In this document: positions 45,730 to 56,900 of the stretch, piece by piece
How the letters are laid out: each line of letters begins with the position of its first letter
Position numbering within the stretch: the first letter of the stretch is position 1
Source: Flavobacterium sp. Leaf82
GTDB lineage: Bacteria > Bacteroidota > Bacteroidia > Flavobacteriales > Flavobacteriaceae
Reading direction: 5' to 3'
Assembly (NCBI RefSeq): GCF_001422725.1
Contig: NZ_LMMA01000003.1
Location: 1 to 64,000 of the forward strand
DNA length: 64,000 nucleotides
Notes under the pieces: generated by a model
What the model was told of the DNA's origin: nothing
The model's input: only the letters and a program-made list of their open reading frames with translations
Database searches by the model: none
Program-made: the position numbers and the translations under genes

Positions 45730-46554
45730 TTATTTCTTTCTACGTTCTACGATATACTTGTTACTCGGGTTTTTCTTAGAACGAGTTCTATAACCTTTTG
45801 CTGGTATTCCATTTCTTGAACGTGGATGTCCACCAGAAGAACGTCCTTCTCCACCACCCATTGGGTGATCAACAGGGTTCATTGCAACAGGTCTTGTTCT
45901 AGGTCTTCTTCCTAACCATCTTGTTCTACCAGCTTTTCCTGATACAACTAATTGGTGGTCTGAATTAGAAACAGCTCCAATTGTAGCCGAACAAGTTAAC
46001 AAGATCAATCTTGTTTCACCAGATGGCATTTTAATTGTAGCATATTTTCCATCTCTTGCCATTAATTGAGCAAATGTACCAGCTGAACGAGCGATTACCG
46101 CTCCTTGACCTGGACGTAACTCAATACAAGAGATTACAGTTCCTAAAGGAATTCTGCTTAAAGGCAATGTATTACCAATTTCAGGTTGAGATTCCGGACC
46201 AGAAACTAATTTCTGACCAACTTTCAATCCGTTTTGAGCAATTACATAAGTTTTCTCTCCATCAGCATAAGCTAATAAAGCGATAAATGCAGTACGATTT
46301 GGATCGTATTCGATTGATTTCACAGTAGCCGGAATTCCGTCTTTAGTTCTTTTGAAATCAATAATACGATATCTCTGCTTGTGACCACCACCCGTATAAC
46401 GCATGGTCATCTTTCCTTGACTATTTCTACCTCCAGAGTTTTTTATCGGCGCTATCAAAGAGCGTTCCGGCTTATCAGTTGTAATGGCGTCATAACCATT
46501 CACAACTCTAAATCGCTGACCTGGGGTAATAGGTTTTAATTTTCTTACTGACAT
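45730..46554 (-). CDS. rplB: 50S ribosomal protein L2
   Basis: 274 residues: [35 protein letters not shown], and the signature [20 protein letters not shown] containing the conserved histidine near the peptidyl-transferase centre. It starts 9 bp after rplW. Confidence 0.98.
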   Translation of the reverse strand: MSVRKLKPITPGQRFRVVNGYDAITTDKPERSLIAPIKNSGGRNSQGKMTMRYTGGGHKQRYRIIDFKRTKDGIPATVKSIEYDPNRTAFIALLAYADGEKTYVIAQNGLKVGQKLVSGPESQPEIGNTLPLSRIPLGTVISCIELRPGQGAVIARSAGTFAQLMARDGKYATIKMPSGETRLILLTCSATIGAVSNSDHQLVVSGKAGRTRWLGRRPRTRPVAMNPVDHPMGGGEGRSSGGHPRSRNGIPAKGYRTRSKKNPSNKYIVERRKK

Positions 46555-46563
46555 TTTTCTATC

Positions 46564-46854
46564 TTAGATATTGTTGTAAAAATCAATTGTTTCTCCTTCT
46601 TGTACTTGAACAATCGCTTTCTTAATTGCATTTGTCTTTCCACTGATCAAACCACTTTTAGTGTATTTTGTAGTTCTATCCGGCCTTACGTTCATCGTGT
46701 TAACTGAAACGATAGTTACTCCATAAGCAGCTTCAACAGCTTTCTTAATTTGAACTTTGTTTGCTTTTTTGTCAACAACGAATCCGAAGCGGTTTAAAAC
46801 TTCACTTTCTTTGGTTACTTTTTCTGTTACTATAGGTCTAATTATGATGCTCAT
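46564..46854 (-). CDS. rplW: 50S ribosomal protein L23
   Basis: 96 residues: IIRPIVTEKVTKESE start, FVVDKKANKVQIKKAVEAAYGV. It lies at the tunnel exit and docks trigger factor and SRP. It follows rplD by 7 bp. Confidence 0.98.
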   Translation of the reverse strand: MSIIIRPIVTEKVTKESEVLNRFGFVVDKKANKVQIKKAVEAAYGVTIVSVNTMNVRPDRTTKYTKSGLISGKTNAIKKAIVQVQEGETIDFYNNI

Positions 46855-46861
46855 ATTCCTA

Positions 46862-47491
46862 TTATTTACTTAAATTTTCTTCAATTAACTCCAAAGAACC
46901 TTCTAAAAGCACTAAATTGTTAGTGTTTAAAATAGCGTAAGTGCTTAATTCTGAGCTAGTTACGACATTTGAAGCCTTTAAATTGCGTGACGACAAATAT
47001 ACATTTTTATTTGACTCTCCCAACACAAATAGAGATTTTTTATTATCTAACCCTAAAGCTTTCAAAACGTTAATGAAATTTTTAGTGTTTGGAGTTTCAA
47101 AACTAAAGTCCTCAAGAACGATAATATTTGACTCTTTTGCTTTGATTGAGAAAGCTGATTTTCTCGCCAATCTTTTCAAGCTTTTATTCAATTTGAATGA
47201 ATAACTTCTTGGTCTTGGTCCAAAAATTGTTCCACCACCTTTAAACAATGGATTTTTAATACTTCCCGCACGAGCAGTACCTGTTCCTTTTTGTTTTTTA
47301 ATCTTACGCGTACTTCCTGTCACTTCAGCTCTTTCTTTAGCTTTGTGAGTTCCTTGTCTTTGATTAGCAAGATATTGCTTCACATCAAGGTATACAGCGT
47401 GATTGTTTGGTTCAATTGCGAATACTGAATCAGAAAGTTGAACTTTTCTTCCAGTATCTTTTCCGTTGAAATCTAATACTTTTACTTCCAT
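46862..47491 (-). CDS. rplD: 50S ribosomal protein L4
   Basis: 209 residues: ANQRQGTHKAKERAEVTGS, KQKGTGTARAGSIKNPLFKGG (abridged GTGTARAGSIKNPLF) with the tunnel loop, and FGPRPRSYSFKLNKSLKRLA. In E. coli L4 represses the S10 operon. Here its start overlaps the rplC stop by one base (TAATG). Confidence 0.98.
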   Translation of the reverse strand: MEVKVLDFNGKDTGRKVQLSDSVFAIEPNNHAVYLDVKQYLANQRQGTHKAKERAEVTGSTRKIKKQKGTGTARAGSIKNPLFKGGGTIFGPRPRSYSFKLNKSLKRLARKSAFSIKAKESNIIVLEDFSFETPNTKNFINVLKALGLDNKKSLFVLGESNKNVYLSSRNLKASNVVTSSELSTYAILNTNNLVLLEGSLELIEENLSK

Positions 47492-48108
47492 TACTTCTGA
47501 ATGATTACATAAGAGTTTTTATGTCCAGGAACACATCCTTTAATAACAAGTAGGTTCTTTTCAGCAACCACTTTTAAAACTCTAAGGTTTTGAACTTTTA
47601 CATTGTCTCCTCCCATTCTTCCAGCCATACGCATTCCTTTGAATACTCTAGACGGATAAGAAGAAGCTCCTACAGAACCTGGCGCTCTTAAACGGTTGTG
47701 TTGACCGTGAGTTGCTTGTCCAACACCACCAAATCCGTGACGTTTAACAACCCCTTGAAAACCTTTACCTTTAGATACACCTTGTACATCTACAAATTCT
47801 CCTTCAGCAAAAATAGAAACATCAATAAGATCCCCTAATTTTTGTTCAGTTGCAAAATCTTGAAATTCAACGACTTTTTTCTTAGCAACAGTTCCAGCTT
47901 TTTTAAAGTGACCTAAAGCCGCTTTAGTGGAATGTTTCTCGTTTTTGTCATCGAAACCAAGTTGCAACGCTTCGTACCCGTCAACACCTTTGGTTCTGAC
48001 TTGGGTAACAACGCATGGTCCAGCTTCGATTACTGTACAAGGAATGTTTTTCCCGTTTTCGTCGAAAATACTAGTCATGCCGATTTTTTTACCAATTAAC
48101 CCAGACAT
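47491..48108 (-). CDS. rplC: 50S ribosomal protein L3
   Basis: 205 residues: [19 protein letters not shown] start, [19 protein letters not shown], and [28 protein letters not shown] contains the conserved glutamine that is methylated in E. coli L3. It is the first gene of the long ribosomal unit, behind its own promoter (48178-48209), because rpsJ lies 402 bp upstream beyond a terminator. Confidence 0.98.
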   Translation of the reverse strand: MSGLIGKKIGMTSIFDENGKNIPCTVIEAGPCVVTQVRTKGVDGYEALQLGFDDKNEKHSTKAALGHFKKAGTVAKKKVVEFQDFATEQKLGDLIDVSIFAEGEFVDVQGVSKGKGFQGVVKRHGFGGVGQATHGQHNRLRAPGSVGASSYPSRVFKGMRMAGRMGGDNVKVQNLRVLKVVAEKNLLVIKGCVPGHKNSYVIIQK

Positions 48109-48460
48109 AAATATTAATTATTAATTACTAAAATTCCCTTCAATTTGAAAATTACCAAAATTTCCAAACAGGGAGTGCAAAAGTATACATTAAAATCGAA
48201 TATACCAAACAGTTAGAAAAATTAAATAGCTCATAATCAAAATCAAAGCATCACTCTTAGCACCGCTAACATTTTTTTTCTTTAAAAAAATAATTTTTCT
48301 CCTTTTAACTCACAACGAACAACACCTTAACATTTACCTAATACCCAAAACAAAAAACTTTCGTAAGAGCCTAAACTAAAGACATTTCACTCAAAAGCCG
48401 AACAATTAATAGCGATAAGATATTTTAAAAATAAATACCAAGCGAAACTTTTCAGTATAA
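48109..48460. other. Intergenic region between rpsJ terminator and rplC
   Basis: This gap holds the rplC promoter (48178-48209) and a 5' leader of about 60 nt. From 48210 to 48460 I see only AT-rich sequence without a convincing frame or hairpin. It separates the str operon from the S10-spc-alpha unit. Confidence 0.7.
48178..48209 (-). promoter_or_regulatory. Promoter of the rplC-rplQ ribosomal unit
   Basis: Minus strand TTTG (48209-48206) and TACTTTTG (48185-48178) match both consensus boxes of the flavobacterial housekeeping promoter fully, with a 20-base spacer. The start near 48171 gives a leader of about 62 nt before rplC. Confidence 0.8.
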
Positions 48461-48490
48461 AAAAAGCGAGACATTTCTGTCTCGCTTTTA
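48461..48490 (-). terminator. Intrinsic terminator after rpsJ
   Basis: AGCGAGACA (48465-48473) and TGTCTCGCT (48478-48486) form a perfect 9-bp stem with a 4-nt loop, extended by A/T pairs and followed on the minus strand by a run of T. It lies 24 bp after the rpsJ stop. Confidence 0.9.
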
Positions 48491-48510
48491 AATATAAAAT
48501 GTAATAAAAA

Positions 48511-48816
48511 TTATACTTTTATTTCTACTTCAACTCCACTTGGCAATTCAAGTTTCATTAATGCATCAATAGTTTTAGATGAAGATGAATAAATATCAAT
48601 CAATCTCTTGTATGACATTACTTCAAATTGCTCTCTCGCTTTTTTGTTAACGTGCGGAGAACGCAACACAGTGAAAAGTTTTTTGTGAGTTGGTAACGGA
48701 ATTGGACCTGTTACAACTGCTCCAGTAGTTTTTACTGTTTTTACGATCTTTTCAGCAGACTTATCCACCAACATGTGATCGTAAGATTTTAGTTTTATTC
48801 TGATTTTTTGACTCAT
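48511..48816 (-). CDS. rpsJ: 30S ribosomal protein S10
   Basis: 101 residues: [20 protein letters not shown] start, [30 protein letters not shown] (abridged [18 protein letters not shown]), and VEIKV end. Besides the 30S head it forms the NusB-NusE antitermination complex. It follows fusA by 11 bp and is cut off from rplC by a terminator, so it belongs to the str operon here. Confidence 0.98.
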
Positions 48817-48827
48817 TTTCTTAAGAA

Positions 48828-50984
48828 TTAAGCGTTACCTTTTGCTTTTTTAATTACAGCTTCTGAAATATTAGAAGGTGTTTCTGCATAGTGAGAAAAC
48901 TCCATTGTTGAAGTAGCTCTACCTGAAGATAATGTTCTTAATGTTGTTACATATCCAAACATCTCTGATAAAGGCACATCAGCCTTAATAGTTTTAGCAC
49001 CGTTTCTGTCACCCATGTCATTAACCTGACCTCTACGACGGTTGATATCACCTACGATATCTCCCATGTTTTCTTCCGGAGTAATAACTTCCATTTTCAT
49101 GATTGGCTCAAGAATAATTGCTCCAGCAGCTTTAGCTACTTCTCTATAACCCATTCTTGCAGCTAATTCAAAAGAAAGAGCATCAGAATCGACAGGGTGG
49201 AAAGATCCATCTGTCAAAGTTACTTTCAAACTATCCACTTGATAACCTGCCAAAGGACCAGTTTTCATAGCTTCACGGAAACCTTTTTCTACAGAAGGGA
49301 TATATTCCTTAGGAACGTTACCACCTTTTACTGCATTAATAAACTGTAATCCTACAGGAACTTTACCATCAACTTCGTCAGCCGGCTCAAGTGTAAATAC
49401 GATATCACCGAATTTACCACGACCTCCTGATTGTTTCTTGTAAGTTTCTCTGTGTGTAGCAGTTCTTGTAAACGCTTCTTTATATTCAACTTGAGGCTCA
49501 CCTTGGTTTACTTCAACTTTAAATTCACGTTTCATACGATCTACTAAGATATCTAAGTGAAGCTCACCCATACCAGAGATAATTGTTTGCCCTGAAGCCT
49601 CATCTGTTCTAACAGTAAATGTTGGATCTTCTTCAGCTAATTTAGCCAAAGCCATACCCATTTTATCAACGTCAGCTTTAGTTTTAGGCTCAATTGCAAT
49701 ACCAATTACCGGCGCAGGGAATTTCATAGACTCAAGAATAATTGGGTGTTTTTCATCACACAATGTATCTCCAGTTTTGATATCTTTAAATCCAACAGCA
49801 GCTCCAATATCTCCAGCCTCAATAAATTCGATTGGATTTTGTTTGTTAGCATGCATTTGGTAGATACGAGAAATTCTTTCTTTATTTCCTGAACGCGTGT
49901 TCAAAACATAAGAGCCAGCATCTAAACGACCAGAGTAAGCACGGAAGAAAGCTAAACGACCTACGAATGGGTCAGTAGCAATTTTAAATGCCAAAGCAGC
50001 GAACGGCTCTTTTACATCTGGCTTACGCAAGATTTTAGTTTGATCTTCTTCTAATAATTCAGCATCATCAGGATGAATTCCTTCAATACCTTCCTTATCC
50101 ATTGGAGAAGGTAAATACTTACAAACTGCATCTAACATGAACTGAACTCCTTTGTTTTTGAAAGAAGAACCAGCAATCATCGGGATGATAGCCATATCCA
50201 TAGTAGCAGCTCTTAAAGCATTGTTGATTTCTTCCTCTGTAATAGAGTTTTCATCTTCCATGAATTTCTCTAAAAGATTTTCATCGTAGTCAGCAACTGC
50301 TTCAATAAGAATAGATCTGTACTCTTTAACTTCTGCAACCATATCAGCAGGAATTTCAACTATATCAAAAGTCGCCCCTTGAGTAGCATCATGCCAAATG
50401 ATAGCTTGGTTTTTTACTAAATCTACAACACCTTTGAAATCATTTTCTTCACCAATTGGCAAAGTGATTGCAACAGCATTAGATTTTAACATATCACGAA
50501 CTTGTTGACAAACTGCCAAAAAGTTAGATCCTTGACGGTCCATTTTATTTACGAATCCCATACGTGGAACTCTATATTGATCAGCAAGTCTCCAGTTAGT
50601 TTCTGATTGTGGCTCAACACCATCTACAGCACTAAACAAGAAAACCAATCCATCAAGTACACGCAAAGAACGGTTTACCTCTACAGTAAAGTCAACGTGT
50701 CCAGGAGTATCAATAATATTAAAGTGGTATGGCAATGATTCAGGCAAAAGTTTACCTTGCTCAGTTGGAAAATTCCACTCACAAGTTGTTGCAGCTGAAG
50801 TAATTGTAATACCTCTTTCTTGCTCTTGAGCCATCCAGTCCATTGTTGCAGCACCATCGTGTACTTCACCAATTTTATGTGACTTTCCAGTATAAAAAAG
50901 GATACGCTCAGTTGTTGTTGTTTTACCAGCATCAATGTGAGCAGCAATTCCGATATTTCTTGTATATTTTAAATCTCTAGCCAT
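48828..50984 (-). CDS. fusA: Elongation factor G
   Basis: 718 residues, five-domain GTPase. G1 [19 protein letters not shown], switch [24 protein letters not shown] (G4), and the domain IV loop in [10 protein letters not shown] are present. It catalyses translocation and, with RRF, ribosome recycling. It lies between rpsG (10-bp gap) and rpsJ; tuf is not in this operon. Confidence 0.98.
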   Translation of the reverse strand: MARDLKYTRNIGIAAHIDAGKTTTTERILFYTGKSHKIGEVHDGAATMDWMAQEQERGITITSAATTCEWNFPTEQGKLLPESLPYHFNIIDTPGHVDFTVEVNRSLRVLDGLVFLFSAVDGVEPQSETNWRLADQYRVPRMGFVNKMDRQGSNFLAVCQQVRDMLKSNAVAITLPIGEENDFKGVVDLVKNQAIIWHDATQGATFDIVEIPADMVAEVKEYRSILIEAVADYDENLLEKFMEDENSITEEEINNALRAATMDMAIIPMIAGSSFKNKGVQFMLDAVCKYLPSPMDKEGIEGIHPDDAELLEEDQTKILRKPDVKEPFAALAFKIATDPFVGRLAFFRAYSGRLDAGSYVLNTRSGNKERISRIYQMHANKQNPIEFIEAGDIGAAVGFKDIKTGDTLCDEKHPIILESMKFPAPVIGIAIEPKTKADVDKMGMALAKLAEEDPTFTVRTDEASGQTIISGMGELHLDILVDRMKREFKVEVNQGEPQVEYKEAFTRTATHRETYKKQSGGRGKFGDIVFTLEPADEVDGKVPVGLQFINAVKGGNVPKEYIPSVEKGFREAMKTGPLAGYQVDSLKVTLTDGSFHPVDSDALSFELAARMGYREVAKAAGAIILEPIMKMEVITPEENMGDIVGDINRRRGQVNDMGDRNGAKTIKADVPLSEMFGYVTTLRTLSSGRATSTMEFSHYAETPSNISEAVIKKAKGNA

Positions 50985-50994
50985 TTCTTACGAA

Positions 50995-51471
50995 TTAAAA
51001 TCTAAAGTGAGAGAAAGCTTTATTAGCTTCTGCCATCTTGTGAGTATCCATTCTTTTCTTAACCGCAGCACCTTCTTCTTTAGCAGCAGCTAAACATTCT
51101 GACGCTAAACGTTGTGCCATAGATTTTTCATTTCTTCTTCTAGAATAAAGTATTAACCACTTCATTGCCATAGAAATTTTTCTGTCTGGTCTAATTTGCA
51201 TTGGAATTTGAAATGTAGCTCCACCTACCCTACGACTACGTACTTCTACGTGAGGCATAACGTTTGTTAAAGCATCTTTCCAAATTTCTAATGAAGATTT
51301 TTCTGAATCTTGCTTTTTAGACTCAATGATGTCAATAGCATCATAAAATACTTTGAAAGCTGTAGATTTCTTACCATCCCACATTAAGTTGTTTACAAAA
51401 CGTGTTACCAATTGGTCGTTAAACCTTGGATCTGGTAAAAGTGGTCTTTTCTTTGCCGCTCTTTTTCTCAT
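50995..51471 (-). CDS. rpsG: 30S ribosomal protein S7
   Basis: 158 residues: MRKRAAKKRPLLPDPRFND start, KSSLEIWKDALTNVMPHVEVRSRRVGG (abridged NVMPHVEVRSRRVGGATFQIP) and AEANKAFSHFRF end. It organises the 30S head. An unusual 118-bp spacer with a heptad array (51491-51581) separates it from rpsL. Confidence 0.98.
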   Translation of the reverse strand: MRKRAAKKRPLLPDPRFNDQLVTRFVNNLMWDGKKSTAFKVFYDAIDIIESKKQDSEKSSLEIWKDALTNVMPHVEVRSRRVGGATFQIPMQIRPDRKISMAMKWLILYSRRRNEKSMAQRLASECLAAAKEEGAAVKKRMDTHKMAEANKAFSHFRF

Positions 51472-51490
51472 GTCTTTTTTTTAATAAAAA

Positions 51491-51581
51491 GTTATAGGTT
51501 ATCCGTTAAATGTTATGTGTTACAGATTTATGACTTACGTTTTCAATCTCCAACCTTAACTCCTAACCTCCAACTCTTAAC
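51491..51581. repeat. Inverted heptad-repeat array between rpsL and rpsG
   Basis: Five tandem units GTTANNN (GTTATAG, GTTATCC, GTTAAAT, GTTATGT, GTTACAG) run from 51491 to 51525. After about 22 bases the pattern returns inverted as CTCCAAC, CTTAAC, TCCTAAC, CTCCAAC, TCTTAAC (51548-51581). It ends 20 bp before the rpsG ATG. The layout repeats that at 29226-29281. Confidence 0.7.
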
Positions 51582-51589
51582 GTTTTAAA

Positions 51590-51973
51590 TTACTTTTTTG
51601 CTTCTTTTGGGCGTTTAGCACCGTACTTAGATCTTCTTTGCGTTCTTCCTGCAACTCCTGACGTGTCAAGCGCTCCACGAACGATATGATATCTAACACC
51701 TGGTAAATCTTTTACCCTTCCACCTCTAACTAATACTATCGAGTGCTCTTGTAAATTGTGTCCTTCTCCAGGGATGTAAGCATTCACTTCATTACCATTT
51801 GTCAAACGTACACGCGCAACTTTACGCATTGCAGAGTTTGGTTTTTTTGGTGTAGTAGTGTAAACACGCGTACAAACCCCTCTTCTTTGAGGACAAGAAT
51901 CTAAAGCAACCGATTTACTCTTCTTAGTTATCTGAGTTCTTCCTGTTCTTACTAATTGTTGAATTGTTGGCAT
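51590..51973 (-). CDS. rpsL: 30S ribosomal protein S12
   Basis: 127 residues from ATG 51973 ([18 protein letters not shown]), the family start; a longer frame from 52057 adds 28 residues across the promoter and is rejected. [22 protein letters not shown] (abridged [19 protein letters not shown]) is the decoding-site segment with the lysine hit by streptomycin-resistance mutations. It is the first gene of the str operon. Confidence 0.97.
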
Positions 51974-52027
51974 AATTAATACTAAAAATTTATTATGTAT
52001 ATTAAATTCCCGCTTTTTACGGGGTTG

Positions 52028-52058
52028 CAAATGTATAAAATATTTTTCACTATACAAA
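52028..52058 (-). promoter_or_regulatory. Promoter of the str operon
   Basis: Minus strand TTTG (52058-52055), a 19-base spacer and TACATTTG (52035-52028) match the flavobacterial consensus exactly. The start near 52021 gives a leader of about 48 nt before rpsL. Confidence 0.82.
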
Positions 52059-52141
52059 CGTTAATTCATTAATTTTCAATAACATTATTTAAGCTTATGA
52101 TTTTACGAACAAACAATTGATATTTGCAATACTTTTAATAA

Positions 52142-53857
52142 ATGAAACAATTGCTTTTGAAACACTTACTATATATAGTTTTTTTTCTATCCTGCTTTTC
52201 ATCTTATAGCCAAAACTTTTATTTAAAAATAATTGGCTCAAACGATACTGAAAATCGGATAATCGATTCATTAAATTATTCTACTAAACACAGCAACATA
52301 AAATCATTGCATGATGAGATAAAAAAAACATCACAAAAATTAACCTCCATAGGCTTTTTAGACAATAAACCCAATGAAATAAAACAAACAAATGACAGCA
52401 GCTATATAACAAAAATAGATTTAAATAAAAAAATTAAAGAGATACATATATATATAGGTAAAGACATTTTTTTTTCGAACTCAACCGACACAAAAAATGA
52501 CAGCATAATTATACCTTATAATCAACTTGAAAACTTTTTAAATCAAAAAATAATTGATGCAGAAAAAAAGGGTTTTGCCTTAAGCAAAATAAAACTTGAC
52601 AATATCAAAAAGAAGAATTTAATAATTTATGGGGTACTAAATTTTAAATCCGAAAAAAAACGCACTTTTAATTCAATTATTCTTACCCAAACAAATGCTC
52701 AAGAAAAAAACTATTTCCCAAAAGGTCATTTAAAACAACTGAATAAAAAATATCTAAATAAAACTTTTAATCAGGAAATTGTAAAAGAATTATACGATGA
52801 TATAAATAGTTATGAATTTGTTACTCAAACAAAATATCCTCAAATACTATTCACAAATGACTCTACTAAAATCTACACTTATATCGAAAAAAGAAAAGCA
52901 AATACTTTTGATGGCTATATAGGATTCTCAAATGACGACAACAAAAAAACAGTACTTAACGGTTATCTGGATATTACTTTATTAAACACACTTCACGCGG
53001 GTGAACAATTTTCACTTTACTGGAAAAGTGATGGGAATCAGCAAAAAACATTTAATACAAAAATAGAAATACCCTATATATTCAATTCATCTTTAGGTCT
53101 AAAAGCACAACTTAATATCTTTAAGCAAGACAGTACATTTCAAAATACAAAAACGGCAATTGATTTAGGATATTACTTAAATTATAATTCAAAAATATAT
53201 CTGGGATATCAATCAACAGAATCAAGCGACATTCAGAACACTAATAATTCAACTATCAGCGATTTTAAAAACTCTTATATCACTTCAACAATTGAATACA
53301 AAAAAGCAGATTATGTAAATAATCTATTTTTTAAAAAAGCAAATCTTAATTTTACAATTGGATACGGAAAGAGAGATACTAATAACGATCCTGAGACAGC
53401 CGAAGCAAGTAAACAATTTTACACAAATTTAAATCTATCTTATAATTTTGAATTAAACAGAAAGAATTTCATATTTATCAATTCGCAAATTCAATATTTA
53501 AAAAGCAAAAACTACATTTCAAATGAATTATTTCGATTTGGAGGATTAAATTCTATTAGAGGCTTTGCAGAAAATAGCCTTCAAGCCAATAATGTAAATT
53601 TAATCATAACAGAATATCGATATTTAACGACCTCTAATCTTTATTTTCACACTATCCTTGATTACGGATTATATCAAGATCAAACTTCTTTAAACAAAGA
53701 AAAAAAGTATAATAATTTAGTTTCCTTAGGTGTAGGATTTGGACTACTCACAAAAACCGGACTTTTAAAGATAATTATTGCTAATGGTAGCATAAACAAA
53801 GCCGAAATCAAATTTTATAACAGTATTTTAAACATATGTTACAATGTTAAATTTTGA
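52142..53857 (+). CDS. Omp85-superfamily outer-membrane protein (TamA/BamA-like, short)
   Basis: 571 residues. A signal peptide (about 1-23, ending SYSQ) is followed by about 200 residues that look like degenerate POTRA-type domains, and then a beta-barrel rich in alternating hydrophobic strands. RFGGLNSIRGFAEN near residue 470 is the Omp85 loop-6 signature (RGF), and the protein ends in aromatic VKF as outer-membrane barrels do. It is shorter than BamA (about 800-900 residues) and probably a TamA- or FhaC-like relative; the substrate is unknown. It is divergent from the str operon and is followed after 87 bp by the first SusC gene. Confidence 0.8.
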   Translation: MKQLLLKHLLYIVFFLSCFSSYSQNFYLKIIGSNDTENRIIDSLNYSTKHSNIKSLHDEIKKTSQKLTSIGFLDNKPNEIKQTNDSSYITKIDLNKKIKEIHIYIGKDIFFSNSTDTKNDSIIIPYNQLENFLNQKIIDAEKKGFALSKIKLDNIKKKNLIIYGVLNFKSEKKRTFNSIILTQTNAQEKNYFPKGHLKQLNKKYLNKTFNQEIVKELYDDINSYEFVTQTKYPQILFTNDSTKIYTYIEKRKANTFDGYIGFSNDDNKKTVLNGYLDITLLNTLHAGEQFSLYWKSDGNQQKTFNTKIEIPYIFNSSLGLKAQLNIFKQDSTFQNTKTAIDLGYYLNYNSKIYLGYQSTESSDIQNTNNSTISDFKNSYITSTIEYKKADYVNNLFFKKANLNFTIGYGKRDTNNDPETAEASKQFYTNLNLSYNFELNRKNFIFINSQIQYLKSKNYISNELFRFGGLNSIRGFAENSLQANNVNLIITEYRYLTTSNLYFHTILDYGLYQDQTSLNKEKKYNNLVSLGVGFGLLTKTGLLKIIIANGSINKAEIKFYNSILNICYNVKF

Positions 53858-53884
53858 CATTTATTAAAAATTCCTTAACATAAC

Positions 53885-53917
53885 ATTAGGATTATTAACT
53901 AATTATTGTGAATATTG
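53885..53917 (+). promoter_or_regulatory. Candidate promoter of the first susC, conserved with the second
   Basis: ATTAGG (53885-53890) and GAATATTG (53910-53917), 19 bases apart, are aligned with ATTAGG and GATTTTTG upstream of the second susC (58943-58975). The segment ACTAATTCAAAATA then follows in both. This is not the perfect TAnnTTTG box; it could be a weak housekeeping or an ECF-sigma promoter. Confidence 0.45.
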
Positions 53918-53944
53918 TATTACTAATTCAAAATAATTGAGAAA

Positions 53945-56900
53945 ATGAAACCAAAGTTCAATGGATTTTTAGTACTATTATTAGTGCTATTCGCGCAGTT
54001 AACCTTTGCGCAAGAAAGAGCTGTTTCGGGCACTGTTACCGATGATGCAGGCATGCCTTTACCAGGCGTAAGTGTATTAGTTAAGGGAACAAAAACTGGA
54101 ACACAAACAGATTTTGACGGAAAATATTCCATCAAAGCAACACCAAGTCAAGTTTTAGTATTTAGTTACATTGGAATGAGGTCGCAAGAAATCACAGCGA
54201 GTTCATCACAAATTAACACTAAATTATCAGGAGACGCTCAACAGCTTGAAGGTGTTGTTGTTACAGCTTTAGGTTTATCAAGAGAGAAGAAATCTCTTGG
54301 TTACGCAACACAAGAAGTAAAAGGTGAAAGCCTAGCTGCAGTAAAAAGCGACAACTTCGTAAATGCCATCTCAGGAAAAGTTTCAGGTGTACAAGTAAAG
54401 AGAACAACTAATTTTGGAGGTTCTACCAACATCGTAATTAGAGGAAACTCATCTTTAACAGGAAACAACCAAGCTTTATTTGTTATCGATGGAGTTCCTG
54501 TAAGCAACAATAATTCAAACTCGAGAGACCAGGAACAATCTGGTGCAGGTTACGATTATGGTAGCGCAGCATCTGACATTAACCCTGAAGATATTGAATC
54601 AATAAACGTACTTAAGGGTTCAGCCGCAAGTGCATTATACGGATCAAGAGCTGCTAATGGAGTTGTAGTAATTACAACAAAAAAGGGGAATAAAAAAGGA
54701 AAAGGATATTCTGTAACAGTTAACTCTGGCGTAACTGTTGGGTCTGTTGACAAAAGCACCTTTGTTAAATACCAGAAACAATATGGAGCTGGATACGGAC
54801 CTTACTATGGACCAGATGAAGATTCATATTTAGACCACATTGATATTGATGGGGATGGAATTTTAGACAACGTTACTCCGTTGACGGAAGACGCTTCTTA
54901 TGGACAAGCATTCAATCCTAACTTATTAGTTTACCAATGGGATGCGTTTTATCCAGAATCACCTAACTACATGAAAGCTACCCCATGGGTTAATGCAAAA
55001 AATGGTCCAATAACATTTTTTCAAAAACCAGTAGCTGTTACTAATTCTATCTCTATAGACAAAGGTTTAGAAAATGGATATTTAAGATTAGGCTTCAACA
55101 ATCTTGATCAAACTGGTCTTTTACCAAATAGCACATTAAAGAGGAATACCTTTACGTTAAATGCTTCAACTCTGATAAATGACAGATTAACTGTAGCAGG
55201 TTATGGTAACTTTACAAAAACAAGCACGGTCGGCAGGAACAGCACTGGATATAATGATAATATTGCCGGTAATTTTAGACAATGGTGGCAAACCAATGTT
55301 GACTTGAAAGGTTTAAAACAAGCATATGAGTTAACAGGAAGAAACATATCATGGAATCCAAATTCATACACAAATTCTACTCCAATTTTCTGGGACAATC
55401 CATATTTTCAACGTTATGAAAATTATGAATCAGACAGCAGAAACAGATTTATTGGAAATGCATCATTGAACTATAAAATCACAAGTTGGTTAGATGCATT
55501 TGGTAGAGTAGCTGTTGATACTTATGATGATTTACAAGAAGAGAGACGAGCAATTGGGAGCGTACCAGCAAATTTTGGTATTGGAACTGGTGGTGGCGAT
55601 GGTAGTGAGGACAGAAATCCAGCATCATCTGGATATTCAAGAAAAAACATAGGCTTCAGTGAGTTTAACTATGACTTCATGTTAAACTACAATACTAACA
55701 TTACACAAAAATTAAATCTTAAAGGGGTTGTCGGTGTAAACATTAGAAGAAGTTATTACACTTCTCTTTTTGCAGCAACAAATGGAGGACTTGCAATTCC
55801 AAAATTATATTCACTACAAAATACAGTTAGCCCATTATTAGCTCCTATTGAAAGAGACGAAGCTATAGGTGTTGATGGTGTTTACGGAAGCGCCTCTTTT
55901 GGTTATGATGATTATTTATTCTTAGAAGGAACAATAAGAAGAGATCACTCTTCTACTCTTCCTGAAGCAAATAGCTCTTACTACTATCCTTCAGTGTCAT
56001 CAAGTTTTGTATTTTCAAAATTCGTAGATGCTGATTGGTTGTCTTTTGGAAAAATAAGACTGAACTACGCAGAAGTTGGTAATAGTCCTGGATTTGACAG
56101 AATTTTAGACACCTATGCAGTAAACACAGCTTTCGGAGCATCGTCTGCATCAGTAAAAGACACAAAAAATAATCCAAACCTAAAACCGGAACGTACTAAA
56201 AGTTACGAAGCCGGCCTAGAGCTTTCGTTTTTCAAAAAAAGATTAGGACTTGATTTTTCATATTATAAATCAAATTCAATTGATCAAATTATCCCATTAA
56301 GACTAACTTCTTCAACTGGTTATTTATATGAATTAATTAACGCTGGAGAAATAGAAAACAAAGGTATTGAGGTTTCTTTGAATGGTACTCCAATAAAAAC
56401 AGAAAACTTTTCTTGGGACATTAACTTAAACTTTGCCAGAAACAGAAACAAAGTATTGAATCTATTAGACGGAATTGACAATTTACAACTTGGAACAATG
56501 CAAGGCGGCGTAACGATCAATGCTGCAGTCGGACAACCTTATGGCGTAATCTACGGTACTCAATATACTTATTTAAACGGACAAAGAGTTGTTGATCCTG
56601 CTAATGGTCAATACATAAAAACTTCAACTTCTGATAATGCAATCGGAAATTCAAACCCAGATTACACTGCTGGTTTAAACAATAGATTTAGCTACAAAAA
56701 TTTTTCTTTCGAGTTTTTAATTGATATGCAAAAAGGAGGACAAATATTCTCACTTGACCGCTATTATGGTTTAGCAACAGGTCTGTATGATGACACCGCT
56801 TTTACTAACGAACTTGGAAATCCAGTAAGAGATCCTTTAACTTCAGGATCTGACAGTGGTGGTTTTATTAATCCAGGCGTAAATCCTAACGGAGCTGTAA

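Noticed and set aside
53858..53884. Terminator between the Omp85-like gene and susC 1
   Set aside because: No hairpin with a T-run is visible in the 87-bp gap, so read-through is possible.
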